Made by a program: the position numbers and the translations under genes. Shown here in pieces: positions 43,084 to 52,987 of a stretch of DNA of 64,000 bases. The stretch is from Bhargavaea beijingensis. GTDB taxonomy: Bacteria; Bacillota; Bacilli; Bacillales_A; Planococcaceae. How positions within the stretch are numbered: position 1 is the first letter of the stretch; each line of letters starts with the position of its first letter. The notes under the pieces were generated by a model. It did not search any database, was not told the origin of the DNA, and saw only the letters and a list, made by a program, of their open reading frames with translations. The stretch spans positions 62,001 to 126,000 of the forward strand of contig NZ_FNAR01000004.1 of the NCBI RefSeq assembly GCF_900101985.1. The letters are read 5' to 3'.

Positions 43084-43671
43084 TTATCCCAGGAAAACGG
43101 CACGTTGTTTCTCGATCCAGCGCCGCATGCTGCGGAACAGGAGAAGAACGATGCCCGCAAGGATGATTCCCTTCAGCAGGTTGAACGGTAGGATGCCCAG
43201 CACGATCATCTGGTAAAGTTCTTCTCCCGACATGACCGGGAAGTTCATGAACTTCACATACAGCGGAAGGAACAGCACATAGTTGAGCAGGCTCATGCCG
43301 ACTGCCATCGACATCGTACCGAGGATCAGGCCGGTCGTCATCCCCTTGGCGTTGGACAGGCGGTGATACACCCACCAGACCGGAAGAATGAACAGGACGC
43401 CCGTTGCAAAGTTGGCCATGTGGCCGACCGGTACACCAGTCGGGCTACCAGAGAACAGCCAGTCGAGAACATTTTTAAGCAGTTCAACAAGGATTCCGGC
43501 AACCGGTCCCATTGTAATCGCAGCGATAATGGCCGGAACTTCACTAAAGTCGACTTGCAGGAATGCCGGGAATGGCGGCAGCGGGAAATTAAACAGCATG
43601 AGCACGAACGAGATGCTGCTCAGCATGGCAATTGCGATCAGTGACCGCAGGCGCGTATTTTTCTTCTTCAT
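43084..43671 (-). CDS. ribU: Riboflavin ECF transporter S component RibU
   Basis: Substrate-binding membrane subunit of the energy-coupling factor importer for riboflavin. 195 residues from ATG 43671, AAGGAG upstream, six hydrophobic helices. FPAFLQVDFSEVPAIIAAIT and GVPVGHMANFATG are the RibU/FmnP motifs. It is under the FMN riboswitch just upstream, which confirms the substrate. The shared EcfA/A'/T modules are elsewhere. Confidence 0.96.
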   Translation of the reverse strand: MKKKNTRLRSLIAIAMLSSISFVLMLFNFPLPPFPAFLQVDFSEVPAIIAAITMGPVAGILVELLKNVLDWLFSGSPTGVPVGHMANFATGVLFILPVWWVYHRLSNAKGMTTGLILGTMSMAVGMSLLNYVLFLPLYVKFMNFPVMSGEELYQMIVLGILPFNLLKGIILAGIVLLLFRSMRRWIEKQRAVFLG

Positions 43672-43742
43672 GATGCTTTCTCTCCTTCTGTTGATCCTCT
43701 TCAACGAAGGAAGGACGACGGCCCCGAACACCTGCCCCTAAA

Positions 43743-43774
43743 TCAAAACCCCTGAACGGAAATCCGTCCAGGGG
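43743..43774 (-). terminator. Riboswitch expression-platform terminator
   Basis: Stem CCCCTGGACGGA / TCCGTTCAGGGG (one G-T pair) followed by TTTTGATTT, between the FMN aptamer and ribU. It should form when FMN is bound, stopping transcription before ribU. Confidence 0.85.
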
Positions 43775-43835
43775 AGAAAGGCAAGTTTAATACAGGCGTC
43801 ACCAGTCCGCAAAATGCAGACGATAACGGCCGTGC

Positions 43836-43963
43836 CTTCACCTTCTCCCATCCAGACTTTACTGTCGGCTTTGGAATCTCACCAAATCCTGCCTTGCGGC
43901 TCGCGGGCTTAGGGGCATGTGCCCCATCACCGCCGGTCGGGAATTTCACCCAGCCCCGAAGAT
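43836..43963 (-). promoter_or_regulatory. FMN riboswitch (RFN element)
   Basis: Aptamer upstream of ribU. Conserved pieces on the minus strand, in order: CTTCGGGGCTGGGTGAAATT, CCCGACCGGCGGT, AGCCCGCGAGC, GGATTTGGTGAGATTCC, AAAGCCGACAGT, and AGTCTGGATGGGAGAAGG. All six helices of the RFN fold can be drawn. Turns off ribU when FMN is abundant. Confidence 0.96.
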
Positions 43964-43974
43964 GAATCATATGT

Positions 43975-44075
43975 GGTTATTTTTTATTACAACCCTATAA
44001 TACGAAAAGTCAATTCATTTGTAAACTGTTCTGTCTCAAATTCAATCAGAAAATATTTCCGTTCCGAACAGGGGC
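43975..44075. other. Short gap between ribU leader and rsiX
   Basis: Holds the ribU promoter region (AT-rich, for example TTATAATACG-like sequence near 43990-44005 in both orientations). No strong terminator for rsiX seen. Confidence 0.3.
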
Positions 44076-45290
44076 TCAGCCTGGAAGACTCAAAATGATG
44101 CCATTCGGCCCTGCAGGAAGCGGGAGCACGTCTTCAAGCTGATAGCCGGCAGGCGGATTGACGGCATTTTGCAAGCGGACGCGAAGGTGATATTGCGCTG
44201 CGGTCAGTGCAATGCCGTCGATCATCCGGGCAGCATCCTGATCGTCCATCCTGCTGAAATCAAACGGCTCCTCAAAACGGATTGTCATCCTATCGCCTTC
44301 GGCGGGCAGTTCCACGATGAGATCGGCTTCTGCCGGGATGAGTGGTTCGAACAAATCGGTTGTCCGGCTTTTCATCAGTTCGATGGCCTCTGCTGCATGA
44401 GCCGGATCAAAACGGCGGTCCGGTGCAAGGACGGTGGTCCCATCGTTTTTCTCGTAGGCGAAGTATACCCCCTCAGGTTCGGTGGCGATTTCCGGGAGCG
44501 CCCCCACCTGGTCGAATTCTGCAGGTGCACCGCTCTCATCCCGTACCAGGACGTTCTCTTCGTTCCTGAATGTTTCCTGGACCGACTCCGCAAATGTGGT
44601 GATTGACGCACTTGCGGTGTCATAGGGGTGATCTCCGGACAAGACCAGCGTCACGCCTCCTTTGTCCGTACTGACTGTCCCTTGATAAGGGTGATAGTCA
44701 TCAAAGCCCAATGCTTCTTCATCGATCTGGGAAGCGTAGCGGTTATACAGCTCAGCATCGCCCGGCGACACGCTTCCAAAATCCTCGGCAACCACTGATT
44801 CCGGGATCAGAAAAGTGACCGGCACGACTGTTGCCTCGTGGACAAGGCCAATCCGGAACGGCACGAAGCCTTCCATTGCTTCCGGATAGACGGCTGCCCC
44901 CATAAGGCCTTTTTCCATAACCGATTGGTCGCTGCGAAGGCTCATCTCTTCATCTGAGGCAGCGCTATTTTGTTCAATGGACCTTCCACTTTGAAAGGAT
45001 TCACTTGTAGTCTGCGCTGCGTCGTCGGCGGACTCTGATGCAGAGTCGCTGACACTCACTTCACCGCCCCCATCCATCAGGGATGGAATGAGAATGCCCG
45101 CCGCAAGGAGAGCGGCAGCGGCCACTCCGGCAGGTATCCACTTGCGGCTCCTGGACGGCTGCTTATCCCGGAGGCGCGGATCGGCCTTTAGCCTTGCCAG
45201 AATGTCATCACGGCTCCGGTTATCTTCGGGTTTGGGAACGGACTTTAGCCAGTGACCAATCTCTTCATCATTCCATTTGTCTTTGCTCAT
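44076..45290 (-). CDS. rsiX: Anti-sigma factor RsiX
   Basis: Membrane anti-sigma factor for SigX. 404 residues from ATG 45290, which overlaps the sigX stop (ATGA); an upstream-extended frame is a sigX shadow. N-terminal cytosolic sigma-binding part, one transmembrane helix WIPAGVAAAALLAAGILIP (about 68-88), a Ser/Asp/Glu-rich linker, then a large extracellular domain. Somewhat longer than B. subtilis RsiX. Sequence conservation is low; call rests on position and topology. Confidence 0.87.
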   Translation of the reverse strand: MSKDKWNDEEIGHWLKSVPKPEDNRSRDDILARLKADPRLRDKQPSRSRKWIPAGVAAAALLAAGILIPSLMDGGGEVSVSDSASESADDAAQTTSESFQSGRSIEQNSAASDEEMSLRSDQSVMEKGLMGAAVYPEAMEGFVPFRIGLVHEATVVPVTFLIPESVVAEDFGSVSPGDAELYNRYASQIDEEALGFDDYHPYQGTVSTDKGGVTLVLSGDHPYDTASASITTFAESVQETFRNEENVLVRDESGAPAEFDQVGALPEIATEPEGVYFAYEKNDGTTVLAPDRRFDPAHAAEAIELMKSRTTDLFEPLIPAEADLIVELPAEGDRMTIRFEEPFDFSRMDDQDAARMIDGIALTAAQYHLRVRLQNAVNPPAGYQLEDVLPLPAGPNGIILSLPG

Positions 45291-45820
45291 CGTCCGCCAC
45301 CTCCCCATCCGTCCATTCCTTCCAGAAGTTCCCTTGCTTTTTTGACTGCCCTGTGCTGGGTAGTCTTCACTTTGGCTTCCGTCCAGCCGAGCACTTCCGC
45401 TGTTTCCGCAATAGAAAGTTCCTGCAGGAACCTCATGATGAGGACCATCCGCTGGTCTTCCGTGCAATCATCCAGCACCTTGAAGAGCCGGTCCATGTCA
45501 TCTCCGTGGACGGCCGCTTCCTCCGGTGTCAGTCCCCGGTCGGCAGGCTGTTCCGTTTCCCAATCAAACGACTCGTCCGTCCGTTTTCTCCGTACGGAAG
45601 ACCGTCGGAAATGGTCAAAAGCCACATTTCTTGCAATGGAGAATAACCAGGTCCGTTCGCTGCTTTTCCCCTGGAAATTTCCGAATGATTTCAACACCCG
45701 AACATACACTTCGTGCAGCAGATCCTCGGAGAGCATCCGATCCTTCGTCAGGTAGATGAGGAACCGGTATACATCCTGGTGGTATTCCTCATAGATCCGG
45801 TGAAACACGGATTCATCCAT
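45287..45820 (-). CDS. sigX: ECF sigma factor SigX
   Basis: 177 residues from ATG 45820 behind GGAGGG. Region 2 (VYRFLIYLTKDRMLSEDLLHE, WLFSIARNVAFDHFRR) and region 4 (LSIAETAEVLGWTEAKVKTT) are clear. In B. subtilis SigX governs cell-envelope charge genes. Between resE and rsiX, the conserved resABCDE-sigX-rsiX order. Confidence 0.94.
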   Translation of the reverse strand: MDESVFHRIYEEYHQDVYRFLIYLTKDRMLSEDLLHEVYVRVLKSFGNFQGKSSERTWLFSIARNVAFDHFRRSSVRRKRTDESFDWETEQPADRGLTPEEAAVHGDDMDRLFKVLDDCTEDQRMVLIMRFLQELSIAETAEVLGWTEAKVKTTQHRAVKKARELLEGMDGWGGGGR

Positions 45821-45869
45821 CAACTGCCCTCCGTTCACTGGAATTGGTCGCCCGAAAGGCGAAAAGGTT

Positions 45870-47648
45870 TCATCGCTCTTCGAATGGGATGCTGAATGTC
45901 ATCGTCGTCCCTTTTCCGAGGCGGCTGTCCGCACGGATCCATCCGCCGTGGGACTCGACGATGTTTTTAGCGATTGCAAGACCGAGGCCTGTTCCGCCTT
46001 TTCCTCTGGTCCTGGCCTTGTCAGCCTTATAAAACCGCTCAAACACGTATGTCAGGTCTTCTTCCGCAATTCCGGATCCGGTATCGGCAACCGCCACTTC
46101 AAGCAAGCCATCGTCAGCCGAAGATTTGACTTCGACTGTTCCGCCGGAAGGGGTATGACGGATGGCGTTGTCAATCAGATTGGTCATGACCTGTTCAATC
46201 CTGTCCTCATCCAGATCAACGATGGCTTCCCCGGCTCCTGCTGCATCTACCTTCAGCGTGATATCGGCATCCCTCGCCTTTTGGATGAACTTGGACGCAA
46301 TCCGTTCCACCATCGGCCGGACGGCGGTGGGTTCCTTGTAGAGCCGCATATACCCGGACTCCAAACGTGTCAGGTCAAGTGTGTCATTGACAAGGCGCCC
46401 CATCCGCATCGCTTCGTCACGAATGATTTTCATCATCTCTTCCCGATCCTCTTCCGTCTCGACAATCCCGTCGCTCAGCGCTTCGGAGTAGCCGATCAGC
46501 ATCGAGATCGGTGTTCTCAGCTCATGGGAGACATTGGCCAGGAAATCGGTCCGGACCTTGTCCAGCCTGTGCTGCTCTGTCATGTCACGGAATACCGCGA
46601 CCGCTCCTCGGATATAGCTGCCGCTGTATAGCGGGCTGATCGTGATGTCAAAATATTGGCCGTCCAGGGGCAGTTCGTCCTCGACTTCTTCAGAGTACAT
46701 GACCACATGGTTCAGCATGCCGGTGATTTCATCGGGAATGTCGCCTTCCTTGTCTTTCCTTGCATCCCGCCATTTCTTCAGCAGCCGGTCCGCCGGAGGG
46801 TTGGTCAGGAGAATCGAACCGTCGCGGTTAAACGAAATGACCGCGTCCGTCATCGATGTAAGGATATTCTGGAGCTGCTCCTTTTCCTGTCCGATCACTT
46901 CCAGGTTGTGCTTGACCTGCCGCCCCATTTTGTTGAACGCCACAGCCAGGTCCCCTATTTCGTCATGCTGCGGTGTCGGAACTTCTGTGTCATAGCGGCC
47001 TTCCGCAAGACTGTTCGCCGCTTCCTTCAGCTTGCGGAGCGGTGACGTGATCCTTGAAGAAAGGAAAAATGCAAAGAACGTCGTCAGGACAAAAGCGATA
47101 AAAGCGGATAGCAGAACAATATAGTTTGTCTGTCGGATGTTTTCATGGACGGCCTCCATATTCTGATAAACGAATACCGCTCCGTTCAGCCGATCCCCCT
47201 CATGGAGGGGGGCGGCCAGAACGGAATGCGCCTCCAGGCGGTCCGCATCTGCCGCAGACGGTAAATTCATCTCTTTGACTACCGGAGAGTCCTCGCCGAA
47301 CACCCGTGAAAGCTCCTTGTCATTCAGGAGGATTTCCCGGATCTTGCTGCCGTTTTTTTCCTCATGAAAGGCATCGACCACTTTTCCCGATACATCAACG
47401 ATAATTGCACTCGTATCCTCGCCAAGCAGATCGTCGATCACATAAATCGAGGCGGTCGGATCTTCGTGCTGATCAACGATCTTGGAGATGGTGACTGCCT
47501 GCTGGCGAAGCGTGTTTTCCGCCTGGTTTCCATAGAAGTTCCCGAGAAATTCAAGGAGCAGGACACTCACGATAAACAGGACAAATGAAACGAGAAGCAA
47601 TATGGTTGCCCATAGCTTCCCGACAATGCTGTTCCATATCCTATTCAT
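45870..47648 (-). CDS. resE: Sensor histidine kinase ResE
   Basis: Redox/oxygen-limitation sensor paired with ResD. 592 residues: two transmembrane helices flanking an extracellular domain (about 35-165), HAMP (about 190-240), PAS (about 250-360), HisKA with phospho-His in FLANVSHELRTPISML, and HATPase with DNAIRHTPSGG and GTGLGLAIAKNIVESHGG. Start ATG 47648 overlaps the end of resD by eight bases. Confidence 0.96.
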   Translation of the reverse strand: MNRIWNSIVGKLWATILLLVSFVLFIVSVLLLEFLGNFYGNQAENTLRQQAVTISKIVDQHEDPTASIYVIDDLLGEDTSAIIVDVSGKVVDAFHEEKNGSKIREILLNDKELSRVFGEDSPVVKEMNLPSAADADRLEAHSVLAAPLHEGDRLNGAVFVYQNMEAVHENIRQTNYIVLLSAFIAFVLTTFFAFFLSSRITSPLRKLKEAANSLAEGRYDTEVPTPQHDEIGDLAVAFNKMGRQVKHNLEVIGQEKEQLQNILTSMTDAVISFNRDGSILLTNPPADRLLKKWRDARKDKEGDIPDEITGMLNHVVMYSEEVEDELPLDGQYFDITISPLYSGSYIRGAVAVFRDMTEQHRLDKVRTDFLANVSHELRTPISMLIGYSEALSDGIVETEEDREEMMKIIRDEAMRMGRLVNDTLDLTRLESGYMRLYKEPTAVRPMVERIASKFIQKARDADITLKVDAAGAGEAIVDLDEDRIEQVMTNLIDNAIRHTPSGGTVEVKSSADDGLLEVAVADTGSGIAEEDLTYVFERFYKADKARTRGKGGTGLGLAIAKNIVESHGGWIRADSRLGKGTTMTFSIPFEER

Positions 47649-48354
47649 TACCGGCCTCGAACTTGTAACCGACTCCCCAGACGGTGACAATCATCTTCGC
47701 AGCACGCGGAGAAACCCTGGTCAGCTTTTCACGCAGCCGCTTTACATGGGTATCCACCGTCCGCAGGTCGCCGAAAAACTCATAGTGCCACACTTCCTTC
47801 AGAAGCTGTTCCCGGTCGAACACCTTGTCCGGGGTTTTCGCGAGGAAGTAGAGCAGTTCGTATTCCTTCGGCGTCAGGTTCACTTCCTTGCCCTCCGCCG
47901 TGACACGATGCGCATCGTTGTCAATCATGAGGTGAGGAAATACGACCAGGTCTTTCGGTGTCTGTGGATCGACCGAAGCATAATTCGCCGAGCGCCTCAG
48001 AACAGCCTTGACGCGCAGTACGACCTCGCGGGGGCTGAACGGCTTGACGATATAGTCATCCGCCCCCGCCTCGAACCCTTGGACACGGTTCGCTTCTTCA
48101 CCTTTTGCCGTCAGCATGATGACCGGTGTCATCTTTTCTTCACGGAGTGCGGTGCACACTTCAACGCCGTCCTTGCCCGGCATCATGATGTCGAGGAGAA
48201 TGCAATCATAGTCGCGGCCAAGCGCCATCTCAAGCGCTTCGTCGCCGTCGACAGCTTCATCGACTTCATAGCCCTCCCGCTCAAGGTACATTTTCAGCAG
48301 TCGCCGGATGCGTTCTTCATCGTCGACGACGAGGATGGAAACTTGTTCAGTCAC
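47641..48354 (-). CDS. resD: Response regulator ResD
   Basis: OmpR-family regulator, 237 residues: receiver with phospho-Asp in DYDCILLDIMMPGKDG and a winged-helix domain ending VWGVGYKFE. Activates respiration and cytochrome c maturation genes in B. subtilis, fitting the nearby resABC and qcrABC. Its start is 290 bp after resC, beyond a strong terminator, so resDE has its own promoter here (TACAAT at 48395-48400 minus is a candidate). Confidence 0.97.
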   Translation of the reverse strand: MTEQVSILVVDDEERIRRLLKMYLEREGYEVDEAVDGDEALEMALGRDYDCILLDIMMPGKDGVEVCTALREEKMTPVIMLTAKGEEANRVQGFEAGADDYIVKPFSPREVVLRVKAVLRRSANYASVDPQTPKDLVVFPHLMIDNDAHRVTAEGKEVNLTPKEYELLYFLAKTPDKVFDREQLLKEVWHYEFFGDLRTVDTHVKRLREKLTRVSPRAAKMIVTVWGVGYKFEAGNE

Positions 48355-48599
48355 AAACCATTTCCCCTTTCACCTACACTGCTCTTCACCTTCTATTGTA
48401 CCTTTCAGAGCTGGAAAATGAAAACGAATCGTCTGTTGTCCCAACTGCCGGAAGGGCATGTCGTCCAGGGGGGCATCGCGGATTGACAAGTGCTCCGTTT
48501 TCCCATCGGCACACGGTATAGGAGGAACCCGCCATGTGTTGCATGATCTAAAACGGCAAACGGCCAACTTCCTGCTGGTGATGGATCAGGCATCCGTAA
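48355..48599. other. Gap between resC terminator and resD
   Basis: No gene. Holds a likely resD promoter (minus TACAAT 48395-48400, poor -35 TTTCAT) and a GTGAAAGGGG ribosome site. The rest, about 180 bp, shows nothing I recognise. Confidence 0.4.
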
Positions 48600-48640
48600 A
48601 AACGGAAATGCCCCTCCGGATCGGATTCCGGAGGGGCATT
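48600..48640 (-). terminator. Terminator of resABC
   Basis: Perfect 14-bp stem AATGCCCCTCCGGA / TCCGGAGGGGCATT with a six-base loop; T-rich tail on the minus strand. Confidence 0.9.
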
Positions 48641-48645
48641 CGGAT

Positions 48646-49830
48646 TTATGCGTATGAGTGGAGACCGGCGATGACGAGGTTGACGGCCACCAGGTTGAAC
48701 ATGATGATGGCAAAGCCGACAACCGCCAGCCAGGCCGACTTGCGGCCTTCCCACCCACGCGATAGGCGGAGATGGAGGTATGCTGCATAGAACAGCCAGG
48801 TGATGAGCGCCCATACTTCCTTCGGATCCCATCCCCAGAAGCGCGACCAGGCTTCGTGTGCCCAGATCATCGCGAAGATGAGCGCTCCGAGAGTGAAGAC
48901 CGGGAATCCGATCAGGACGGACCGATAGCCGATTTCATCCATGAGCTTGGAGTTTGCTTTGACAGCAAGAGGCTTTACCAGCTCTGCGATGCGTCGGCGG
49001 CTGATCAGCCGGATCAGGAAGTAGATCAGGGTGCCCGCGATGACCGACCAGGTGAATGTCGTCAGCGTCTTGGCGTTGATGATCGGCGGCATCTCTGCCA
49101 GCGGCTCCATCGTCCCTTCCGTCTTGGCGCTGTATTCGTTCATTCCGAACAGCGGCGGGTTGTGGTATACCACTTCGGCCGGAGCGCCGTTTTTGTCGAC
49201 ATAGTCGAACGTTGCTTCATAGCCGACAGCCCGGAAGCCGACCGAAATCACGATGAATCCGAGGACCAGGACAATCGTATACATGATGAATTCAATCCAC
49301 GCCCGTTCCTTGGACTTTTTCGTCAGATCGATGTTCTTCAGCAAATAGATCAGGCCGACAACAGCCGAAATCGCAAGGATGGCTTCACCGATTGCAGCCG
49401 TGATCACGTGGATGGTCAGCCAGTAGCTCTGAAGCGCCGGGATAAGCGGCTGGATGTCCCGAGGGAACATGGCCGCATATCCGAGAATGACAATGGCGAT
49501 CGGGAGCGCAAAAAGTCCCACAAGCGGCGATTTGTAGAGAAAGTAAAACAGGATCGCCGCTCCGACTAGCAGCATGCCGAAAGCCGTAGTGAACTCGAAC
49601 ATGTTGCTGACCGGTGCGTGGCCTGAAGCCATCCACCTTGTGATGAAGTAGCCGAGGTGCGCCAGGAACCCGATGATGGTCACCGTTATGCCGAGCTTGC
49701 CCCAGCGTTTGTTGGAAGCGGAAGCCTCATTCTTCGACCCTTTCACCGCGCCGCCGAACAGGAGCGTCCCGACGAGGTATGCGATAAATGCAACGAAGAG
49801 AAGATTTCCGCTAAGGTCTACTAGGTTCAT
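48646..49830 (-). CDS. resC: Cytochrome c biogenesis protein ResC (CcsA/CcsB type)
   Basis: Integral membrane haem-handling subunit of system II cytochrome c maturation (394 residues, about eight helices). The tryptophan-rich haem motif [14 protein letters not shown] with flanking His residues is plain. Works with ResB to attach haem to QcrC and other c-type cytochromes. Overlaps resB (ATGA). Confidence 0.96.
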   Translation of the reverse strand: MNLVDLSGNLLFVAFIAYLVGTLLFGGAVKGSKNEASASNKRWGKLGITVTIIGFLAHLGYFITRWMASGHAPVSNMFEFTTAFGMLLVGAAILFYFLYKSPLVGLFALPIAIVILGYAAMFPRDIQPLIPALQSYWLTIHVITAAIGEAILAISAVVGLIYLLKNIDLTKKSKERAWIEFIMYTIVLVLGFIVISVGFRAVGYEATFDYVDKNGAPAEVVYHNPPLFGMNEYSAKTEGTMEPLAEMPPIINAKTLTTFTWSVIAGTLIYFLIRLISRRRIAELVKPLAVKANSKLMDEIGYRSVLIGFPVFTLGALIFAMIWAHEAWSRFWGWDPKEVWALITWLFYAAYLHLRLSRGWEGRKSAWLAVVGFAIIMFNLVAVNLVIAGLHSYA

Positions 49831-51488
49831 GATCTGGAATCTCCTTCCATTTTATCCGTTTGTGCTTCTTTGTCGCGCTGATCGGTGTATGCGGGAAGTC
49901 CGGCATAGTCACTCACCGCATCCAGTTCCCGCTGCAGGGCCACCCAGTTCTTGCTTGTATGGCCGGCAACCTGGATTTTTCCATCTTCCGACTTCCTGAT
50001 CCAGAACCTGCGGTGATTAAAGTAGGATCCCTGCACGACGCCGATCATGAAGATCACACCGCCGAGCACGATGACCGGAATGGTCTTGTCCTTTCGGATC
50101 GTCAGGCCTGACACATTTCGTGTATCGGCCTTCTGGAAGGAAAGCTTATAAGTGTTTTCTCCCAGGGGCTCGAGGGTCTGGCGAATCGCCACAAAGCTTG
50201 TTTCGCCCTCCGGCGTTTCCGGAGTCGTCATTTTGAAAAGGAAAGCCGGATTGTTCGGAACGGGAGTCGCCGACTGGGGCTCGCCGTCCTCAAATCCGCT
50301 AAAGTCCGGGTAGTAGTCGAGCAGCTCCACTTTGGCTCCGTTTCCGATATCATACTCCTTCTCGGGATTGGCCAGGTTGACGGTCAGCTCACCGAGAGAT
50401 TCACCGGTCTCCTTGTGTTCAAGCGCAAACGTCATCGCACTGATTTCATCCAGCTTAAAGTCCATCTGGAAGATATGGAAGCCCTCATGCTTGAGCGGCT
50501 TGTTGACGACGATGGAATACTCCTTGACGAATTCAGCGTTTGTCGAACCGGGAAGCGCCCCTTCAGGCGTTTCATAAAGTGCGACATCCGTCTGGTAATT
50601 CGAGGCGACTGTGCCTACCCGGTCGATCGCCTCGCTGAACACTTCATCGGTGTTTTCCTGTGTATACATGTCGTAAGTGAACCCTTTGTTTTCCAGATAA
50701 AGTCCGGGGGCGCCTTTTACCGCCAGGGTCTCCCCTTCGCGGATCCACATCGATTCATCGACATAGAAACCGGGAATCGCCCGGAGCATCACTCCGAACA
50801 GGAAAATAATAAGACCAAGGTGATTCACATAAGGACCCCAGCGCGCCCAGCGTCCCTTCTCAGCCAGAAGGGCCCCGTTCTTTTCCCGGATGTTGTATCG
50901 CTGTCCCTTCAGTTTTTCTGCGGCTTTCTTCATGACGGCATCCGGGTCATCCACGCGTCCCTCACCGTAAAGGCGTTGGCGCTTCAGAAAACTCGGGTGG
51001 CGGTCGATCCGCTGGTTTTTCAGGGACTTGTAGAGTGGGATTCCGCGGTCCAGGCTGACGACGACAAGCGAAATGCCAAGCATGCCGACGAGTGTCATGA
51101 ACCACCAGGAACCGTACAGGTCACTTAGGCCGAGTGCGTTATAGAGCTTTCCGAATATGCCGTAATTGTCTTCATAATACTGGGCGGCCTGTGCCTCATT
51201 GGCGCCTCCGCCCGGGATGTAGAAAACTTGCGGCAGGACGGTCCCGATCGCCGATGCGACCAGGATGGCGATAATGATACTGACACCGACTTTGACACTG
51301 GAGAAGAAATTCCAGATTTTGTCGACCACCGTCCGTTTGTGGGTCTTTGAACGGATGGCGGCACCATCATAGCGCATGTCTGCCAATTTTTTTGATTTTT
51401 CTTCGGTTGAAAGCGGCCGTCCACAGTTTTGGCAGATGTCCGTCCCCTCAGGGTTAAGATGGCCGCATTCGCATTTAATCGAACTCAT
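49827..51488 (-). CDS. resB: Cytochrome c biogenesis protein ResB (Ccs1 family)
   Basis: 553 residues: N-terminal zinc-ribbon-like motif [18 protein letters not shown], then transmembrane segments near 75-95, 130-150 and 215-240, a large extracellular domain, and a C-terminal helix [16 protein letters not shown]. Partner of ResC in haem delivery. Between resA and resC. Confidence 0.95.
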   Translation of the reverse strand: MSSIKCECGHLNPEGTDICQNCGRPLSTEEKSKKLADMRYDGAAIRSKTHKRTVVDKIWNFFSSVKVGVSIIIAILVASAIGTVLPQVFYIPGGGANEAQAAQYYEDNYGIFGKLYNALGLSDLYGSWWFMTLVGMLGISLVVVSLDRGIPLYKSLKNQRIDRHPSFLKRQRLYGEGRVDDPDAVMKKAAEKLKGQRYNIREKNGALLAEKGRWARWGPYVNHLGLIIFLFGVMLRAIPGFYVDESMWIREGETLAVKGAPGLYLENKGFTYDMYTQENTDEVFSEAIDRVGTVASNYQTDVALYETPEGALPGSTNAEFVKEYSIVVNKPLKHEGFHIFQMDFKLDEISAMTFALEHKETGESLGELTVNLANPEKEYDIGNGAKVELLDYYPDFSGFEDGEPQSATPVPNNPAFLFKMTTPETPEGETSFVAIRQTLEPLGENTYKLSFQKADTRNVSGLTIRKDKTIPVIVLGGVIFMIGVVQGSYFNHRRFWIRKSEDGKIQVAGHTSKNWVALQRELDAVSDYAGLPAYTDQRDKEAQTDKMEGDSRS

Positions 51489-51503
51489 GGTTGTCAGGAC
51501 TCC

Positions 51504-52055
51504 TTAACTGGGCATGATGCTTTCCATATAGGCTTTGATCTGTTCCTCGCTCATCTCCTGCTGGATGATTTTCTTCACTTTGCCATCCGGCCCGACAAGG
51601 AAAGTCGTCGGCAGCGGCCTTACATTGTAGGCATCCCGTACGCTGTTTGTTTTGTCGATGACGATTGGAAATGTCAGTCCGTAGGTATTCGCAAAAGACT
51701 GCACTTTCAGGTCCGACTCGGCAATGTTGACCGCCAGGATGTTGACTCCCTTGTCCTCAAATTCTTTAAAGTACTTTTCCATGTGCGGCATTTCTTTCTT
51801 GCACGGTCCGCACCAGGTGCCCCAGAAGTTCAGGAACACCCCTTCACCCCGGTAATCAGATAGCCGGTGGGTGTTTCCTTCGAGGTCGACCAGCTCAAAA
51901 TCCGGAGCAGTGTCACCCACCTCGACGATATCTTCGTCTTTTGTGACGTTGACCACGATTGTATAAACAATGGCAATGGCCAGAACGGCCAGGATGGCGG
52001 TCCGGATGATTTGCTGACGCTTTCTCTTTTTTTCCCGTTCCTGCTGCTTTGTCAT
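51504..52055 (-). CDS. resA: Thiol-disulfide oxidoreductase ResA
   Basis: Extracytoplasmic, membrane-anchored thioredoxin-like protein (183 residues) that reduces the CXXCH Cys pair of apocytochrome c. N-terminal anchor IIRTAILAVLAIAIVYTIVV; active site FWGTWCGPCKKEMP. First gene of resABC, with a perfect TATAAT about 50 bp upstream. Confidence 0.97.
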   Translation of the reverse strand: MTKQQEREKKRKRQQIIRTAILAVLAIAIVYTIVVNVTKDEDIVEVGDTAPDFELVDLEGNTHRLSDYRGEGVFLNFWGTWCGPCKKEMPHMEKYFKEFEDKGVNILAVNIAESDLKVQSFANTYGLTFPIVIDKTNSVRDAYNVRPLPTTFLVGPDGKVKKIIQQEMSEEQIKAYMESIMPS

Positions 52056-52106
52056 CCGAATGTCACCTCGATTTCAATAAGTACAGGATTGGAAAGACCC
52101 TTATCC

Positions 52107-52112
52107 ATTATA
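52107..52112 (-). promoter_or_regulatory. -10 element of resA
   Basis: Perfect TATAAT on the minus strand; the hexamer at 17-bp spacing, ATTTTG, is a poor -35, as often in activator-dependent promoters (ResD is the usual one). Confidence 0.45.
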
Positions 52113-52168
52113 ACAAAGGCGGGACTTGCCAAAATCCTCACATATGAAGGGTTTGTGAACGTTCCTGA

Positions 52169-52900
52169 TCAGTGAATGTTCCCTGTTTCAGCCAGCACGC
52201 GCAGCTGTTTCACTTCATGCGCCGTTAATTCCCTGCGTTCGCCGGCGTTCAGGCCGTGGAGGTTAAGGAAGCCGAATGACTCCCTTTTCAGCTTCTGTAC
52301 CGGGCAGCCGATCGCTTCGAACATCCGCTTTACCTGCCGGTTCTTTCCTTCGTGAATGGTGAGCTGGACAATGCCCTTGTCCGTTTTTTTGTCCATGCTG
52401 AGAAGTTTCGCTTTAGCCGGAGCGGTCTTGCCGTCTTCAAGAACAATGCCGCGTTCAAGCTTTTTCAGCTGTTCCTTCGTCGGGATGCCTTTCGTCCGCG
52501 CGACATATGTTTTCTCGATCTCGAATTTCGGGTGGGTCATCAGGTAGGCGAAGTCCCCGTCATTTGTAAGCAGGAGAATTCCAGTCGTATCGTAGTCCAG
52601 CCGGCCGACCGGATACAACCGCTCCTCCACCTCCGGGAACAGGTCGACCACCGTCTTCCGGCCCTTGTCATCAGAGGCTGCCGACAATACGCCGCGGGGC
52701 TTGTAAAGCAGATAATACACTTTCTCCTCACGCTCCAGACGAACACCATTCACTTCTATTTTGTCGGCAGTGCCCACTTTTGTTCCAAGCTCGGTCACGG
52801 TTTTTCCGTTTACGGTTACCCGTCCATCGGCGATCAGCTGCTCCGCCTTGCGCCGGGATGCGATTCCGGCCGCCGCGATTACTTTTTGAAGTCTTTCCAT
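52169..52900 (-). CDS. rluB: 23S rRNA pseudouridine synthase RluB
   Basis: 243 residues: N-terminal S4 RNA-binding domain (RLQKVIAAAGIASRRKAEQL) and the RsuA/RluB catalytic domain with GRLDYDTTGILLLTNDG (catalytic Asp) and IHEGKNRQVKRMF. Conserved order before resA. In B. subtilis spmA-spmB lie between dacB and this gene; here there are 84 bp. Confidence 0.95.
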   Translation of the reverse strand: MERLQKVIAAAGIASRRKAEQLIADGRVTVNGKTVTELGTKVGTADKIEVNGVRLEREEKVYYLLYKPRGVLSAASDDKGRKTVVDLFPEVEERLYPVGRLDYDTTGILLLTNDGDFAYLMTHPKFEIEKTYVARTKGIPTKEQLKKLERGIVLEDGKTAPAKAKLLSMDKKTDKGIVQLTIHEGKNRQVKRMFEAIGCPVQKLKRESFGFLNLHGLNAGERRELTAHEVKQLRVLAETGNIH

Positions 52901-52952
52901 CAGGTCACCCCATCATATTTACTGCACAAAATTATGTCACAACCATGGTGAA

Positions 52953-52987
52953 ATGAAAAGAAGACCGCATCGGCAACGATACGGTCA
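52953..52987 (-). terminator. Terminator of dacB
   Basis: Stem GACCGTATCG / CGATGCGGTC-type (one mismatch) overlapping the dacB stop codon, followed by TTCTTTTC on the minus strand. Confidence 0.62.
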
